Part shown: positions 51,604 to 59,432 of the stretch, piece by piece | How positions within the stretch are numbered: the stretch's first letter is position 1 | How the letters are laid out: every line of letters begins with the position of its first letter | Source: Bacteriovoracaceae bacterium UBA4097 | GTDB taxonomy: Bacteria > Bdellovibrionota > Bacteriovoracia > Bacteriovoracales > Bacteriovoracaceae | Assembly (NCBI GenBank): GCA_002381765.1 | Contig: DFXX01000085.1 | Span: 88,210-152,209, forward strand | Length of the DNA: 64,000 nucleotides | Direction of reading: 5' to 3' | Notes under the pieces: generated by a model | What the model was told of the DNA's origin: nothing | The model's input: the letters and a program-made list of their open reading frames with translations, nothing else | The model's database searches: none | Made by a program: the position numbers and the translations under genes

Positions 51604-52965
51604 ATGAATAATGCTGTCATGAAAAACATCAAGCAACTTATTGAAAAGTATAATAGGCCAGGCCCTCGTTATACCAGTTACCCTCCAGTTCCCTATTGGA
51701 ATCAAACCCCTCCCACAGAGGAGCAGTGGATTGGCCACCTTTTGGCCAAATATAGGGAAGAAGAGGGAGTAGATCTCTATGTTCACGTCCCCTACTGCGA
51801 AAAGCTCTGCTATTACTGTGGTTGCAATAGAACCATCACGAGAAATCATGATTTGGAAGACCCATACTTAGATGTTGTCATCTCTGAATGGAATCTTTAT
51901 AAAACTCGACTTGGATTTACTCCCAAGATCAATTCTCTTCATTTTGGTGGAGGAACTCCAACATTTCTCGCACCTCAGAATCTAAAAAAGTTGATACTTG
52001 CTCTGACTGAAAACAAACGGGATAACTTTATAGGATCCATAGAGATCGATCCCAGAACATGTCAGGTTGAGCACCTAAAAGTGTTAAAAGAATTGGGGAT
52101 CACCAGGGTTTCTTTGGGTATCCAGGATTTTGATCCAAAGGTTCAGGCAGCTATCAATCGGGACCAATCAGTAAAGATGGTTGAGGCCCTCATGGACCAG
52201 CTCCGTCATTATAAATTTCAATCTATTAATTTTGATCTCATCTACGGGCTACCTAAGCAGACAATGGAATCCATCTCCTCCACCATGGAGATCGTTGCGA
52301 AATTGAAGCCAGATCTGATTGCTTTTTATGGATATGCTCACTTACCAGGCAAGATAAAGAATCAGCGTCTCATTAATGAAAATGATCTACCTAGTGCTGA
52401 GGAAAGAAGAAATCTTTACGAAAATGGAAAAATTATCTTACAGCAGTATGGCTATGAAGATGTAGGAATGGATCACTTTGCACTACCAGGAAGTTATCTT
52501 TATGAAGCCAAGTCCTCTGGAAATCTTCACCGTAACTTCATGGGATATGTTGAAAAGAAGTCATCTCTATTAATTGGTCTAGGCCCCACTTCAATATCCG
52601 ATTCTTCTATGAGCTTTGTACAGAATGCCAAAGAAATCAAAAGCTATGAGGACAGAATAAAGGAAGGAAAACTCGCTATCGAAACCGGCCACGCTCATTC
52701 TCCAGAAGACCTGGTAGTCCAGGAACTTATTATCGATCTCATGTGTAAGGGAGAGGTGAAAATTGGAAATAAAAACAATCTTCCTCACTATCAACAAATT
52801 GAAAAGGAATTACTAGCATTTCAGGATGACGGAATACTGCAATATAAAGATGATAAAATCATTCTCTCTGAAACTGGCAAAGGTTTTGTAAGAAATGTGG
52901 CCATGATCTTTGATTTTCATTTAAGAGAACAAAGTAATAAGGCCCGCTTTAGCCAAACAATCTAG
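51604..52965 (+). CDS. hemN: Oxygen-independent coproporphyrinogen III oxidase
   Basis: A 453-residue radical-SAM enzyme that decarboxylates coproporphyrinogen III without oxygen. The cluster motif PYCEKLCYYCGCNR (CxxxCxxCxC) is near 66, preceded by the HemN start RPGPRYTSYPPVPYW and followed by FGGGTPTFL near 120. These features favour true HemN over HemW. An alternative start is ATG 51619; neither has a clear ribosome-binding site. An FNR-like palindrome upstream fits low-oxygen control. Nearby nnrS and norB suggest an anaerobic or NO context. Confidence 0.94.
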   Translation: MNNAVMKNIKQLIEKYNRPGPRYTSYPPVPYWNQTPPTEEQWIGHLLAKYREEEGVDLYVHVPYCEKLCYYCGCNRTITRNHDLEDPYLDVVISEWNLYKTRLGFTPKINSLHFGGGTPTFLAPQNLKKLILALTENKRDNFIGSIEIDPRTCQVEHLKVLKELGITRVSLGIQDFDPKVQAAINRDQSVKMVEALMDQLRHYKFQSINFDLIYGLPKQTMESISSTMEIVAKLKPDLIAFYGYAHLPGKIKNQRLINENDLPSAEERRNLYENGKIILQQYGYEDVGMDHFALPGSYLYEAKSSGNLHRNFMGYVEKKSSLLIGLGPTSISDSSMSFVQNAKEIKSYEDRIKEGKLAIETGHAHSPEDLVVQELIIDLMCKGEVKIGNKNNLPHYQQIEKELLAFQDDGILQYKDDKIILSETGKGFVRNVAMIFDFHLREQSNKARFSQTI

Positions 52966-52966
52966 T

Positions 52967-53008
52967 CAAAAAAAAAATGGCAGGCTTCGTTTGAAAACAA
53001 AGTCTGCC
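52967..53008 (-). terminator. Intrinsic terminator for the CBS-peptide transcript
   Basis: A hairpin at 52979-53008 has 13-bp arms, with one wobble and one mismatch. On the minus strand it is followed by a run of ten T (the A-run just before it on the plus strand). It would end transcription coming from 53678 through the small Cys-rich gene, and lies 13 bases beyond the hemN stop. Confidence 0.8.
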
Positions 53009-53051
53009 CTAATAAAAATAGAAAAACCCAATGTACTAGCTTTATCCGATA

Positions 53052-53186
53052 TTAACCTCCACATACTCCACAGCATGAACCATTCCCATGCTTGTCTTTA
53101 TTTTCAGAATTATCTGTATTCTCTTCTGATTTCGTTTCCGGTCTGGTCTTAACTTCGCCTTCATTCTTTTTATTTGCATCACCCAT
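53052..53186 (-). CDS. 44-residue peptide with C-terminal CCGVCGG motif
   Basis: A small gene found by reading the minus strand. AAGGAG lies seven bases before ATG 53186, and the frame runs 44 codons to TAA at 53052. The product starts MGDANKKNEGEVKTRPETKS, is hydrophilic and without a signal peptide, and ends GSCCGVCGG. Three Cys within four residues suggest binding of a metal, haem or Fe-S cluster. It follows the CBS gene by 63 bases and is itself followed by a strong terminator, so it is a plausible last gene of that transcript. No function is known to me. Confidence 0.65.
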   Translation of the reverse strand: MGDANKKNEGEVKTRPETKSEENTDNSENKDKHGNGSCCGVCGG

Positions 53187-53249
53187 CTCAAACTCCTTTT
53201 TGTATATCATCAGCTTACTCCTCACTAAGGATAAAATCCTTGAGGGAGA

Positions 53250-53678
53250 TCAAGCTCCTTTATTTTCTTTAAAAATACTTTGCGCATTTGCTTCAGGACA
53301 AATCAGCTCAACTAAGGCATTAAGTGCATCGGTGGTGGTAAAAATTCCATAGAGCTTGTTATCATTATCAAAGACAATGGCCGATCCTTTCTTCTGAACA
53401 GATAAGCGGTAGGCCACCTCTCCCAAACTATCTTGAATATTAGCAGTCAGAATAGAGGTACTCATGATGTCTTTTACTCGCAAGAGATTACTCCAGGGTT
53501 TTCCAAAATTGGCGAGGAGATCCCGCTCAGAGAGAAGCCCCACGACCTTTTGAGAGTGGATGACCGGCAAGTGTCGGATCTTGTTTTTCTTCATCATTTT
53601 TTGGGCCAGGGCAAGATCGCTGTTCTGATTGATAGTAATTGGTGAAAGGCTAGTAAACTCTTCGATAGTAACGTCCAT
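53250..53678 (-). CDS. CBS-domain pair protein
   Basis: A 142-residue protein made of two CBS domains: residues about 8-58 (MMKKNKIRHLPVIHSQKVVG, LLSERDLL) and 70-125 (RLSVQKKGSAIVFDNDNKLY, GIFTTTDALNAL). CBS pairs bind adenine nucleotides such as AMP, ATP or NADH and work as sensors. GGAGGT stands five bases before the ATG. An FNR-like site lies 49-62 bases upstream. Context with hemN, nnrS and norB suggests a redox- or energy-linked role. Confidence 0.9.
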   Translation of the reverse strand: MDVTIEEFTSLSPITINQNSDLALAQKMMKKNKIRHLPVIHSQKVVGLLSERDLLANFGKPWSNLLRVKDIMSTSILTANIQDSLGEVAYRLSVQKKGSAIVFDNDNKLYGIFTTTDALNALVELICPEANAQSIFKENKGA

Positions 53679-53726
53679 TAGAAACCTCCGTTAAAAGAAG
53701 CATAACATCGGCTGTTTTTTTAAAAC

Positions 53727-53740
53727 GTGAGATAGATCAA
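53727..53740. promoter_or_regulatory. FNR-family-like site upstream of CBS gene
   Basis: On the minus strand this reads TTGAT-CTAT-CTCAC: one perfect FNR half-site (TTGAT) and one weaker half. It is centred about 55 bases upstream of the CBS gene ATG, a reasonable place for an activator. Confidence 0.4.
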
Positions 53741-53763
53741 TTTTTGAAAGATAATTACGTTTT

Positions 53764-54936
53764 TTAACCAGCTCTTCCATCCGGACGTGGAGTCGTGAGA
53801 ACTCTAAAATAGTAAGCAAAAAAGAGAGTAAAACTTAACACCCAGAATATTCCAGAAGCAAGAATACCATGATTATAATAATCAGGAATAAATCCAAAGA
53901 TAACTCGGATAAATCCCGATAGCGTAATCAGTCCATAGACGACGACAAATCCCTTTGGCAAACTTAAAAATCTTCCTGTATGACCTAAGGATACTCGGGA
54001 CATCATTCCGACGATAAAAGTTCCCATGGCACCAGCTGTGAAAGCATGAATTGAAACCGACATGGGTAGCACGTCAGAGTAATGAGTCAGAAAGATCAAA
54101 AGAAATCCGATGACGATCCACATATACCCAAGATGGAGAATCCATAAAAGCGGCTGCTGCCAAGTCTTCCAGGGCTTCCATATGAGAAGCTTAGCGAAGT
54201 TCAGGATGAAGGCCACAAATGAGACCCATGCAGCGATTTTCGGATCCACATCCAGAAAATGAACTAAGATATAGGCACAAACCGATAATACCACTGCCTT
54301 ATCTAAAAAATCATAACGGTGAATCTCAACATTCTTCAGGGCATTCATGGTAAAAAATGGAACAACCCTTCCTCCAATTACCACCAGGATAAGAAGAATG
54401 ATATTCACTCCCAGATAAAGACCCCGCCCAGCAAAGGAGTAATCGATCCATTCCATAGAGGCGAGATGCATGAGAAGATTGCCCAGCTCCATTAAACCTA
54501 AAACAAAAACAAACTGAATATTTTTAAATTGGCGGGCCTTAAAAAGTGAAGGGGCCAAGACAGCAATGAAAAACGGAATAAAACTCAGATCGATAAGTGC
54601 ATAGACAAAATAAGGAATCGGCAACTCGGTCATAGAAAGGGACATGGCCAGACGCCCTAGTAACCATACTATAAAAAGTAGTATGAGCTTAGTTCCTGAC
54701 ACTCCTTTAGTTCGGGTCCAATTGGCAGAAGCAGTTAACAGAAAACCCGCGATGATAGCTATGGTAAAACCAAAGACCATCTCATGAGCGTGCCAGTTTA
54801 TGGGATCAAAGTAACCAGTGGGTAGGTCGCCTGTAAAAAAGGCCCATGCCCAATATCCAACGAGCATTGCTCCTGCAAGTGAACCTCCTAAGAAGAAGGG
54901 TCGAAAGGCAAGTCCCCAAACTGGATGATGATTCAT
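53764..54936 (-). CDS. nnrS: NnrS family haem-copper membrane protein
   Basis: A 390-residue inner-membrane protein with about 12 helices. It begins PVWGLAFRPFFLGGSLAG and has NWHAHEMVFGFTIAIIAGF near 48, the NnrS hallmark with potential haem or copper His ligands; a later SIHAFTAGAMGTFIVGMMSR matches the family's second conserved block. NnrS proteins protect cells from nitrosative stress and are usually controlled by NO-sensing regulators. It diverges from a nitric oxide reductase gene across a shared FNR/DNR-type box. Confidence 0.92.
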   Translation of the reverse strand: MNHHPVWGLAFRPFFLGGSLAGAMLVGYWAWAFFTGDLPTGYFDPINWHAHEMVFGFTIAIIAGFLLTASANWTRTKGVSGTKLILLFIVWLLGRLAMSLSMTELPIPYFVYALIDLSFIPFFIAVLAPSLFKARQFKNIQFVFVLGLMELGNLLMHLASMEWIDYSFAGRGLYLGVNIILLILVVIGGRVVPFFTMNALKNVEIHRYDFLDKAVVLSVCAYILVHFLDVDPKIAAWVSFVAFILNFAKLLIWKPWKTWQQPLLWILHLGYMWIVIGFLLIFLTHYSDVLPMSVSIHAFTAGAMGTFIVGMMSRVSLGHTGRFLSLPKGFVVVYGLITLSGFIRVIFGFIPDYYNHGILASGIFWVLSFTLFFAYYFRVLTTPRPDGRAG

Positions 54937-55001
54937 ATTGTCTCTCTTGTCATATGATCGAAATTAAAACTTACCATAGCACAAATATGCAAAGGAAAAT
55001 C

Positions 55002-55015
55002 TTGATCAGCGTCAA
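55002..55015. promoter_or_regulatory. DNR/FNR-type box between nnrS and norB
   Basis: TTGAT-CAGC-GTCAA is a near-perfect FNR-family site and matches the TTGAT-N4-GTCAA form used by NO-responsive members such as NNR and DNR. For nnrS it is centred 41-42 bases upstream of the start expected from TATGGT (54978-54973 on the minus strand), the classical activator position. It may also serve norB. Confidence 0.65.
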
Positions 55016-55110
55016 GAACAGCCGATGACGCTGCATTTCGACACCTCCCCACTTGATTCATTGCTGAGATTCATATCTTCTCTTTTCAAGATTAATTGAA
55101 GGAGCACTTC

Positions 55111-57339
55111 ATGAAGTTAAAAAATCTGTGGATAGGGCTTGCTGCCGTTATCATTTTATCCTTTGCAGTCTTGCTTTATTACGGCAGAGAGATTTACTTC
55201 AAAGCACCTCCCATACCAAAAAATGTTATAACTCAGGATGGCCGCACCTTATTCACCGGTAAAGATATCATTCGTGGTCAGAGAGTCTGGCAAGGAATGG
55301 GCGGGCAGGAAGTTGGCTCCATTTGGGGACATGGTGCTTATGTGGCCCCTGACTGGACCGCCGACTGGCTTCACCGGGAAGCTGTCTTAATCTTGGATAC
55401 TTGGTCACAAAGAGAGTTTCAGAAAAACTTTGCAGACATTCCGGATGAGCAGCAATCGATGCTGCAAAGAAGACTGACTAATGAAGTTAAGAAGAATGCG
55501 CTAAATGAAAATGGCGATTTAGTTTTATCAGTGGATCGCGCCAATGCCATTGAAGAAGTCAGTAAGCATTATATCTCCCTCTTTGGATCCGATCCTAAGA
55601 TGGCCGACTTAAGAGAGGCCTATGCCCTCAGAACCAATACCGTGCCTGATATCGATCGCAGTAAGGCCATGACTCAGTTCTTCTTCTGGAGTTCTTGGGC
55701 AGCTGCCACTCAGCGTCCTGATGACGATGTGACATATACCAATAACTGGCCACCTGAGAAGCTTGTAGGTAATGCTCCTTCAAGCTCTCTTATCATCTGG
55801 ACTGGCTTCAGTGTTATTCTTCTTCTCCTTGGTATTGGGTTACTAACCTATTACTATGCGGCCGAAGAAAAACATGAATTCTCCGAAAGTAATCTTCCAG
55901 AAAAAGATCCTTTTCTAGGTCTAGCTCAAACTCCATCTATGAAGGCCACACTCAAATACTTCTGGGTTGTAACGGCCCTTATTGTTTTCCAAATTATCAT
56001 GGGTGTAATCACCGCTCACTACGGCGTGGAAGGCACGGCCTTCTATGGATTCCCTTTGGCGGACTTCTTGCCATACTCGGTCACAAGAACTTGGCATATT
56101 CAACTAGGACTCTTCTGGATTGCAACCTCATGGCTCGCTACCGGGCTTTATATTGCGCCCGCTATTTCTGGACATGAACCAAAGTTTCAAAGATTTGGTG
56201 TCAACTTTCTCTTCTTTAGTCTACTTATTATCGTAGTAGGCTCTTCCGCTGGTGAGTATCTCTCGATCATGGAGCATCTCGATCTTGATATCAATTTCTG
56301 GTTTGGCCATCAGGGTCTAGAGTATGTGGACTTGGGGCGCTTCTGGCAGATTTATCTCTTCATCGGTTTGTGGCTTTGGCTCATCCTTGTATTAAGGGCC
56401 ATCTGGCCTGCAGTAAAGAATGGAACTGAGGGCAGAAGCTTACTCATTCTCTTCTTGATTTCTTGTGCTGCCATTGCTCTGTTTTATGGAGCAGGACTTA
56501 TGTGGGGGAAAGAAACCAATCTGGCCATTACCGAATACTGGCGATGGTGGGTGGTGCATCTCTGGGTAGAAGGTTTCTTTGAAGTCTTCGCAACCGTTGT
56601 TATTGCTTTTCTCTTTGTAAGAATGAATATCTTAAAGGCTTCTTTTGCGTCCATAACAGTTCTCTTCTCAACTATTGTCTTCTTATTTGGGGGAATTCTT
56701 GGAACCTTCCATCACCTCTACTTCTCGGGAACTCCTACAGCAGTTATGGCGGTGGGAGCAAGTTTTAGTGCACTGGAAGTTGTCCCCCTTGTGCTCATTG
56801 GTTTTGAGGCCTATCAGAACGTTAAAATAAGCCGTTCCACCAATTGGCTCAAAAGCTATAAGTGGCCGATCTACTGCTTTATCTCGGTCGCCTTCTGGAA
56901 CTTCCTGGGAGCAGGAATCTTTGGCTTCGTGATTAATCCCCCTATTGCTCTTTATTATATGCAGGGACTTAATACAACTCCCCTTCACGGACATACCGCC
57001 CTCTTTGGTGTCTATGGTATGTTGGGGATTGGTCTAATGTTATTTTGTCTAAAGACCATGGGTTTTAGAGGCAATTGGGAAAGTAAAGTTTTAGGCTCTT
57101 CATTATGGATGATTAATATTGGTCTCTTCCTTATGGCCTTTATGAGTCTATTACCGGTGGGAATGCTCCAAACAGTTGCAAGTGTGGAGCATGGTCTTTG
57201 GTATGCTCGCTCTGCTGAATTTCTCCAAACGGATTTAATGAATACCCTACGCTGGCTCAGGGCCCCAGGCGATACCATCTTTGCCATCGGCTCCTGTGTC
57301 TTGGGTTATTTCATCTTAACTTTGAAAAGAGGAAAATAG
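55111..57339 (+). CDS. norB: Quinol-dependent nitric oxide reductase (qNOR)
   Basis: A 742-residue inner-membrane enzyme that reduces NO to N2O with electrons from quinol. The N-terminal part has one helix and a periplasmic domain with RGQRVWQGMGGQEVGSIWGH, as in single-subunit qNOR; it lacks a CxxCH, so no haem c. The catalytic part has about 12 helices with haem and iron ligands in RTWHIQLGLFWIATSWLATG, in FFEVFATVV and in GTFHHLYFSGTP. ATG 55111 has AAGGAG six bases upstream. It diverges from nnrS over a DNR-type box. The likely role is NO detoxification rather than full denitrification, as no nitrite or N2O reductase genes are present here. Confidence 0.95.
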   Translation: MKLKNLWIGLAAVIILSFAVLLYYGREIYFKAPPIPKNVITQDGRTLFTGKDIIRGQRVWQGMGGQEVGSIWGHGAYVAPDWTADWLHREAVLILDTWSQREFQKNFADIPDEQQSMLQRRLTNEVKKNALNENGDLVLSVDRANAIEEVSKHYISLFGSDPKMADLREAYALRTNTVPDIDRSKAMTQFFFWSSWAAATQRPDDDVTYTNNWPPEKLVGNAPSSSLIIWTGFSVILLLLGIGLLTYYYAAEEKHEFSESNLPEKDPFLGLAQTPSMKATLKYFWVVTALIVFQIIMGVITAHYGVEGTAFYGFPLADFLPYSVTRTWHIQLGLFWIATSWLATGLYIAPAISGHEPKFQRFGVNFLFFSLLIIVVGSSAGEYLSIMEHLDLDINFWFGHQGLEYVDLGRFWQIYLFIGLWLWLILVLRAIWPAVKNGTEGRSLLILFLISCAAIALFYGAGLMWGKETNLAITEYWRWWVVHLWVEGFFEVFATVVIAFLFVRMNILKASFASITVLFSTIVFLFGGILGTFHHLYFSGTPTAVMAVGASFSALEVVPLVLIGFEAYQNVKISRSTNWLKSYKWPIYCFISVAFWNFLGAGIFGFVINPPIALYYMQGLNTTPLHGHTALFGVYGMLGIGLMLFCLKTMGFRGNWESKVLGSSLWMINIGLFLMAFMSLLPVGMLQTVASVEHGLWYARSAEFLQTDLMNTLRWLRAPGDTIFAIGSCVLGYFILTLKRGK

Positions 57340-57342
57340 TCA

Positions 57343-57366
57343 GCCGCCAAAGTGTCTTTAGGCGGC
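57343..57366 (+). terminator. GC-rich hairpin after norB
   Basis: GCCGCCAAAG-TGT-CTTT-A-GGCGGC forms a 10-bp stem with a bulged A, starting just after the norB stop. No T-run follows, so it may be a weak terminator or an mRNA-end stabiliser. Confidence 0.45.
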
Positions 57367-57413
57367 GTGTATTACAGATTAAATAGGTGTAGGATAGGTG
57401 ATAAGAGGTTTCT

Positions 57414-58049
57414 ATGCACAACATCCCTATCCTTCACCTAATCTCCCTGCTTTTCTTTATTTCTTGCTCGCAGATCAAATATTCTGCCTGGGAGACCTTG
57501 GGTGTTGAGAAGAGAGACCTCTTCAAGCGGGAAGTTAAAAGTGTAAAAGAGAACCAAAAAGATAGTGTTGAATCTTTTCAAGATGCTCTTACCAGACTTA
57601 AAGAAGTCTATGATTTTGATGGAGGAGACCTTGAGAAGAGCTATAAAAAACTAAACAGCGCCTATGAGAGGTCAAAGGAAGATGCTGCAACGGTCACTGA
57701 AGATATTAAAGAATTAAATAAGGTAGCAGTAGACCTTTTTAAGGAATGGGAAAACGAAATTAGCGAGATTTCCAGTAAAGATTTAAAAAGAAAAAGTAAG
57801 AAGCAGCTAAATGAGACAAGAACAAAATACGAAGATCTCCATAAGAAGTTGATTTCCTCAGAAAAAAAGATGGAACCAATCCTGAGCAAATTACGGGACC
57901 AGGTTCTTTCTCTCAAGCATAATCTTAATTCCAAAGCAATCGCTGGTCTCAAAACCGAGGGCAGTCGAATTGAAAATGATATCGAAAAGCTAATGCAGGA
58001 AATGACCGCTTCTACTAAAGAAGCTGAAGAGCTCATCAAAGAGCTCTAA
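57414..58049 (+). CDS. DUF2959 coiled-coil lipoprotein
   Basis: A 211-residue lipoprotein with lipobox FISC. It then shows the DUF2959 start YSAWETLGVEKRDLFKREVK and continues as a long charged coiled coil to the end, with the family's VYDFDGGDLEKSY near 63. The function of DUF2959 is unknown; its shape suggests a structural periplasmic protein. It is convergent with the Gfo/Idh/MocA gene and ends one base before that stop. Confidence 0.85.
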   Translation: MHNIPILHLISLLFFISCSQIKYSAWETLGVEKRDLFKREVKSVKENQKDSVESFQDALTRLKEVYDFDGGDLEKSYKKLNSAYERSKEDAATVTEDIKELNKVAVDLFKEWENEISEISSKDLKRKSKKQLNETRTKYEDLHKKLISSEKKMEPILSKLRDQVLSLKHNLNSKAIAGLKTEGSRIENDIEKLMQEMTASTKEAEELIKEL

Positions 58050-59051
58050 CTATCTCACCATGGACAGCAAGACTTCTGTCCCTCTCAAGGCATCGGCCAG
58101 GGTCGGATAAGAAGTATGCTCTTCGCCCTCGATATCTTTTATCACTTGCCGACAGATCTCTATATAGCCTTCAAGCCAACCAAGTCCGTGATAGGGGGAC
58201 TGCTTACTCCCTAACAAAGAATCGTGCCGAGTAAGTACTGAGCGATCCCGTCCCTCACCTATAATGATCTGGTCAGGTTCCATAAATTTCCAGGAAGCAG
58301 ATTTTCTACTCCCATGGATGTGAACATCTAAATCATTGGCGGAGCCATGCACCACTTTAGAAATAGATCCTAATGCGCGAGCACCCGAAGTGTAGTCAAG
58401 GGAGCAATGAATATGCGTATCTCGATGAGGAGCATCTGTGTTGGCGAAGGAGAACCATGCTTTCTGAGAGCAAACATTATCTCCCAGAATAAAACTGACA
58501 AGATCAACCCAATGAGTTCCTAGATCAAGCAGGACTCCATGAGGTCCACCCAAATGAGGATCCAACTTCCAACCACCACTCTTAAATTCAGGATGAAGAG
58601 CTCGGTGTGCCCCGGAAGGTTGCCAATAGCGACTCTCAACAGAGAAGACTTCACCCAACTCTCCCTTCGCCATCATCTCTCTTAGTTTCTGCGGCCCCCA
58701 AGATTGACGATAGACATGAAAGACCGCTGTCTTGGTTTTAATTTTTTTTAACGTATGAACTTCATCCATACTCACCGCAACGGGCTTTTCACAGAATATG
58801 GCCCTAAAAGCTCCCGCATCGGCTTCTTGTAAGGCCTTGCTATGAAGCCCTGGGGGATGAGCAATAAAGAGCAAAGAATTTTTTGAACGCAAGGAGAGTT
58901 CTTTAAGGGAAGCGTCTCTCTTCACTTGGATCGCTGGAAGGATATCCCATTGTGGCTCAAGGATATTTAGAATTTGTAAGCTCTTCCTGATGGCATCCCC
59001 GGCCATTCCACTGCCCATGATGAAGGGTTGGAACTGCTTTAAAGATTTCAT
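58050..59051 (-). CDS. Gfo/Idh/MocA-family oxidoreductase
   Basis: A 333-residue NAD(P)-dependent dehydrogenase. The nucleotide motif is IMGSGMAGDAIRKSL near 11, and FCEKPVAVSMDEV near 90 is the family's EKP signature. The C-terminal domain includes GGPHGVLLDLGTHWVDLVSF near 168, with the His expected in the active site. Its substrate, usually a sugar or inositol derivative, cannot be told. It overlaps the HMA gene by ATGA, an odd pairing with no clear functional link. Confidence 0.9.
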   Translation of the reverse strand: MKSLKQFQPFIMGSGMAGDAIRKSLQILNILEPQWDILPAIQVKRDASLKELSLRSKNSLLFIAHPPGLHSKALQEADAGAFRAIFCEKPVAVSMDEVHTLKKIKTKTAVFHVYRQSWGPQKLREMMAKGELGEVFSVESRYWQPSGAHRALHPEFKSGGWKLDPHLGGPHGVLLDLGTHWVDLVSFILGDNVCSQKAWFSFANTDAPHRDTHIHCSLDYTSGARALGSISKVVHGSANDLDVHIHGSRKSASWKFMEPDQIIIGEGRDRSVLTRHDSLLGSKQSPYHGLGWLEGYIEICRQVIKDIEGEEHTSYPTLADALRGTEVLLSMVR

Positions 59052-59254
59052 TGCTCGATCAAGGAGATAACATCATAGCCCTTATTCTCAAGAACATCTC
59101 TGATCTCTTGGGGTCCTCTTGAAGTCTGAACTCTGACCTCTTTTTTTAAGAGATCTATTCCCACTTCAGCATCCTTATCTAGGGTTTTAATACTAGACTC
59201 GATAATATTCATACAATTTTTGCAAGTCATCCCTTCCACACCAATTACATACAT
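59048..59254 (-). CDS. HMA-domain metallochaperone (CopZ-like)
   Basis: A 68-residue heavy-metal-associated domain with the metal motif GMTCKNC (Cys 11 and 14) and a closing NKGYDVISL. This is the size of CopZ-type copper chaperones. ATG 59254 is chosen because GAGGA lies eight bases upstream; an ATG at 59308 would add 18 residues with no ribosome-binding site. It overlaps the oxidoreductase gene by ATGA. No copper ATPase is in the window. Confidence 0.85.
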   Translation of the reverse strand: MYVIGVEGMTCKNCMNIIESSIKTLDKDAEVGIDLLKKEVRVQTSRGPQEIRDVLENKGYDVISLIEQ

Positions 59255-59432
59255 TTTCTTATCCTCTGCTACAGGGGCCTTTAATCTTGGAATATAGATT
59301 TTTAACATTTTAGTTCGCTACTGGCCATCTTACAAAAATCAATCTTCAGGATCTAAAATATTATGTGCAATGAAATCAATCATGAATGTCTGCATTATTG
59401 ACGTCTCTTCTTTCATCATCAAGTATTGAAAA

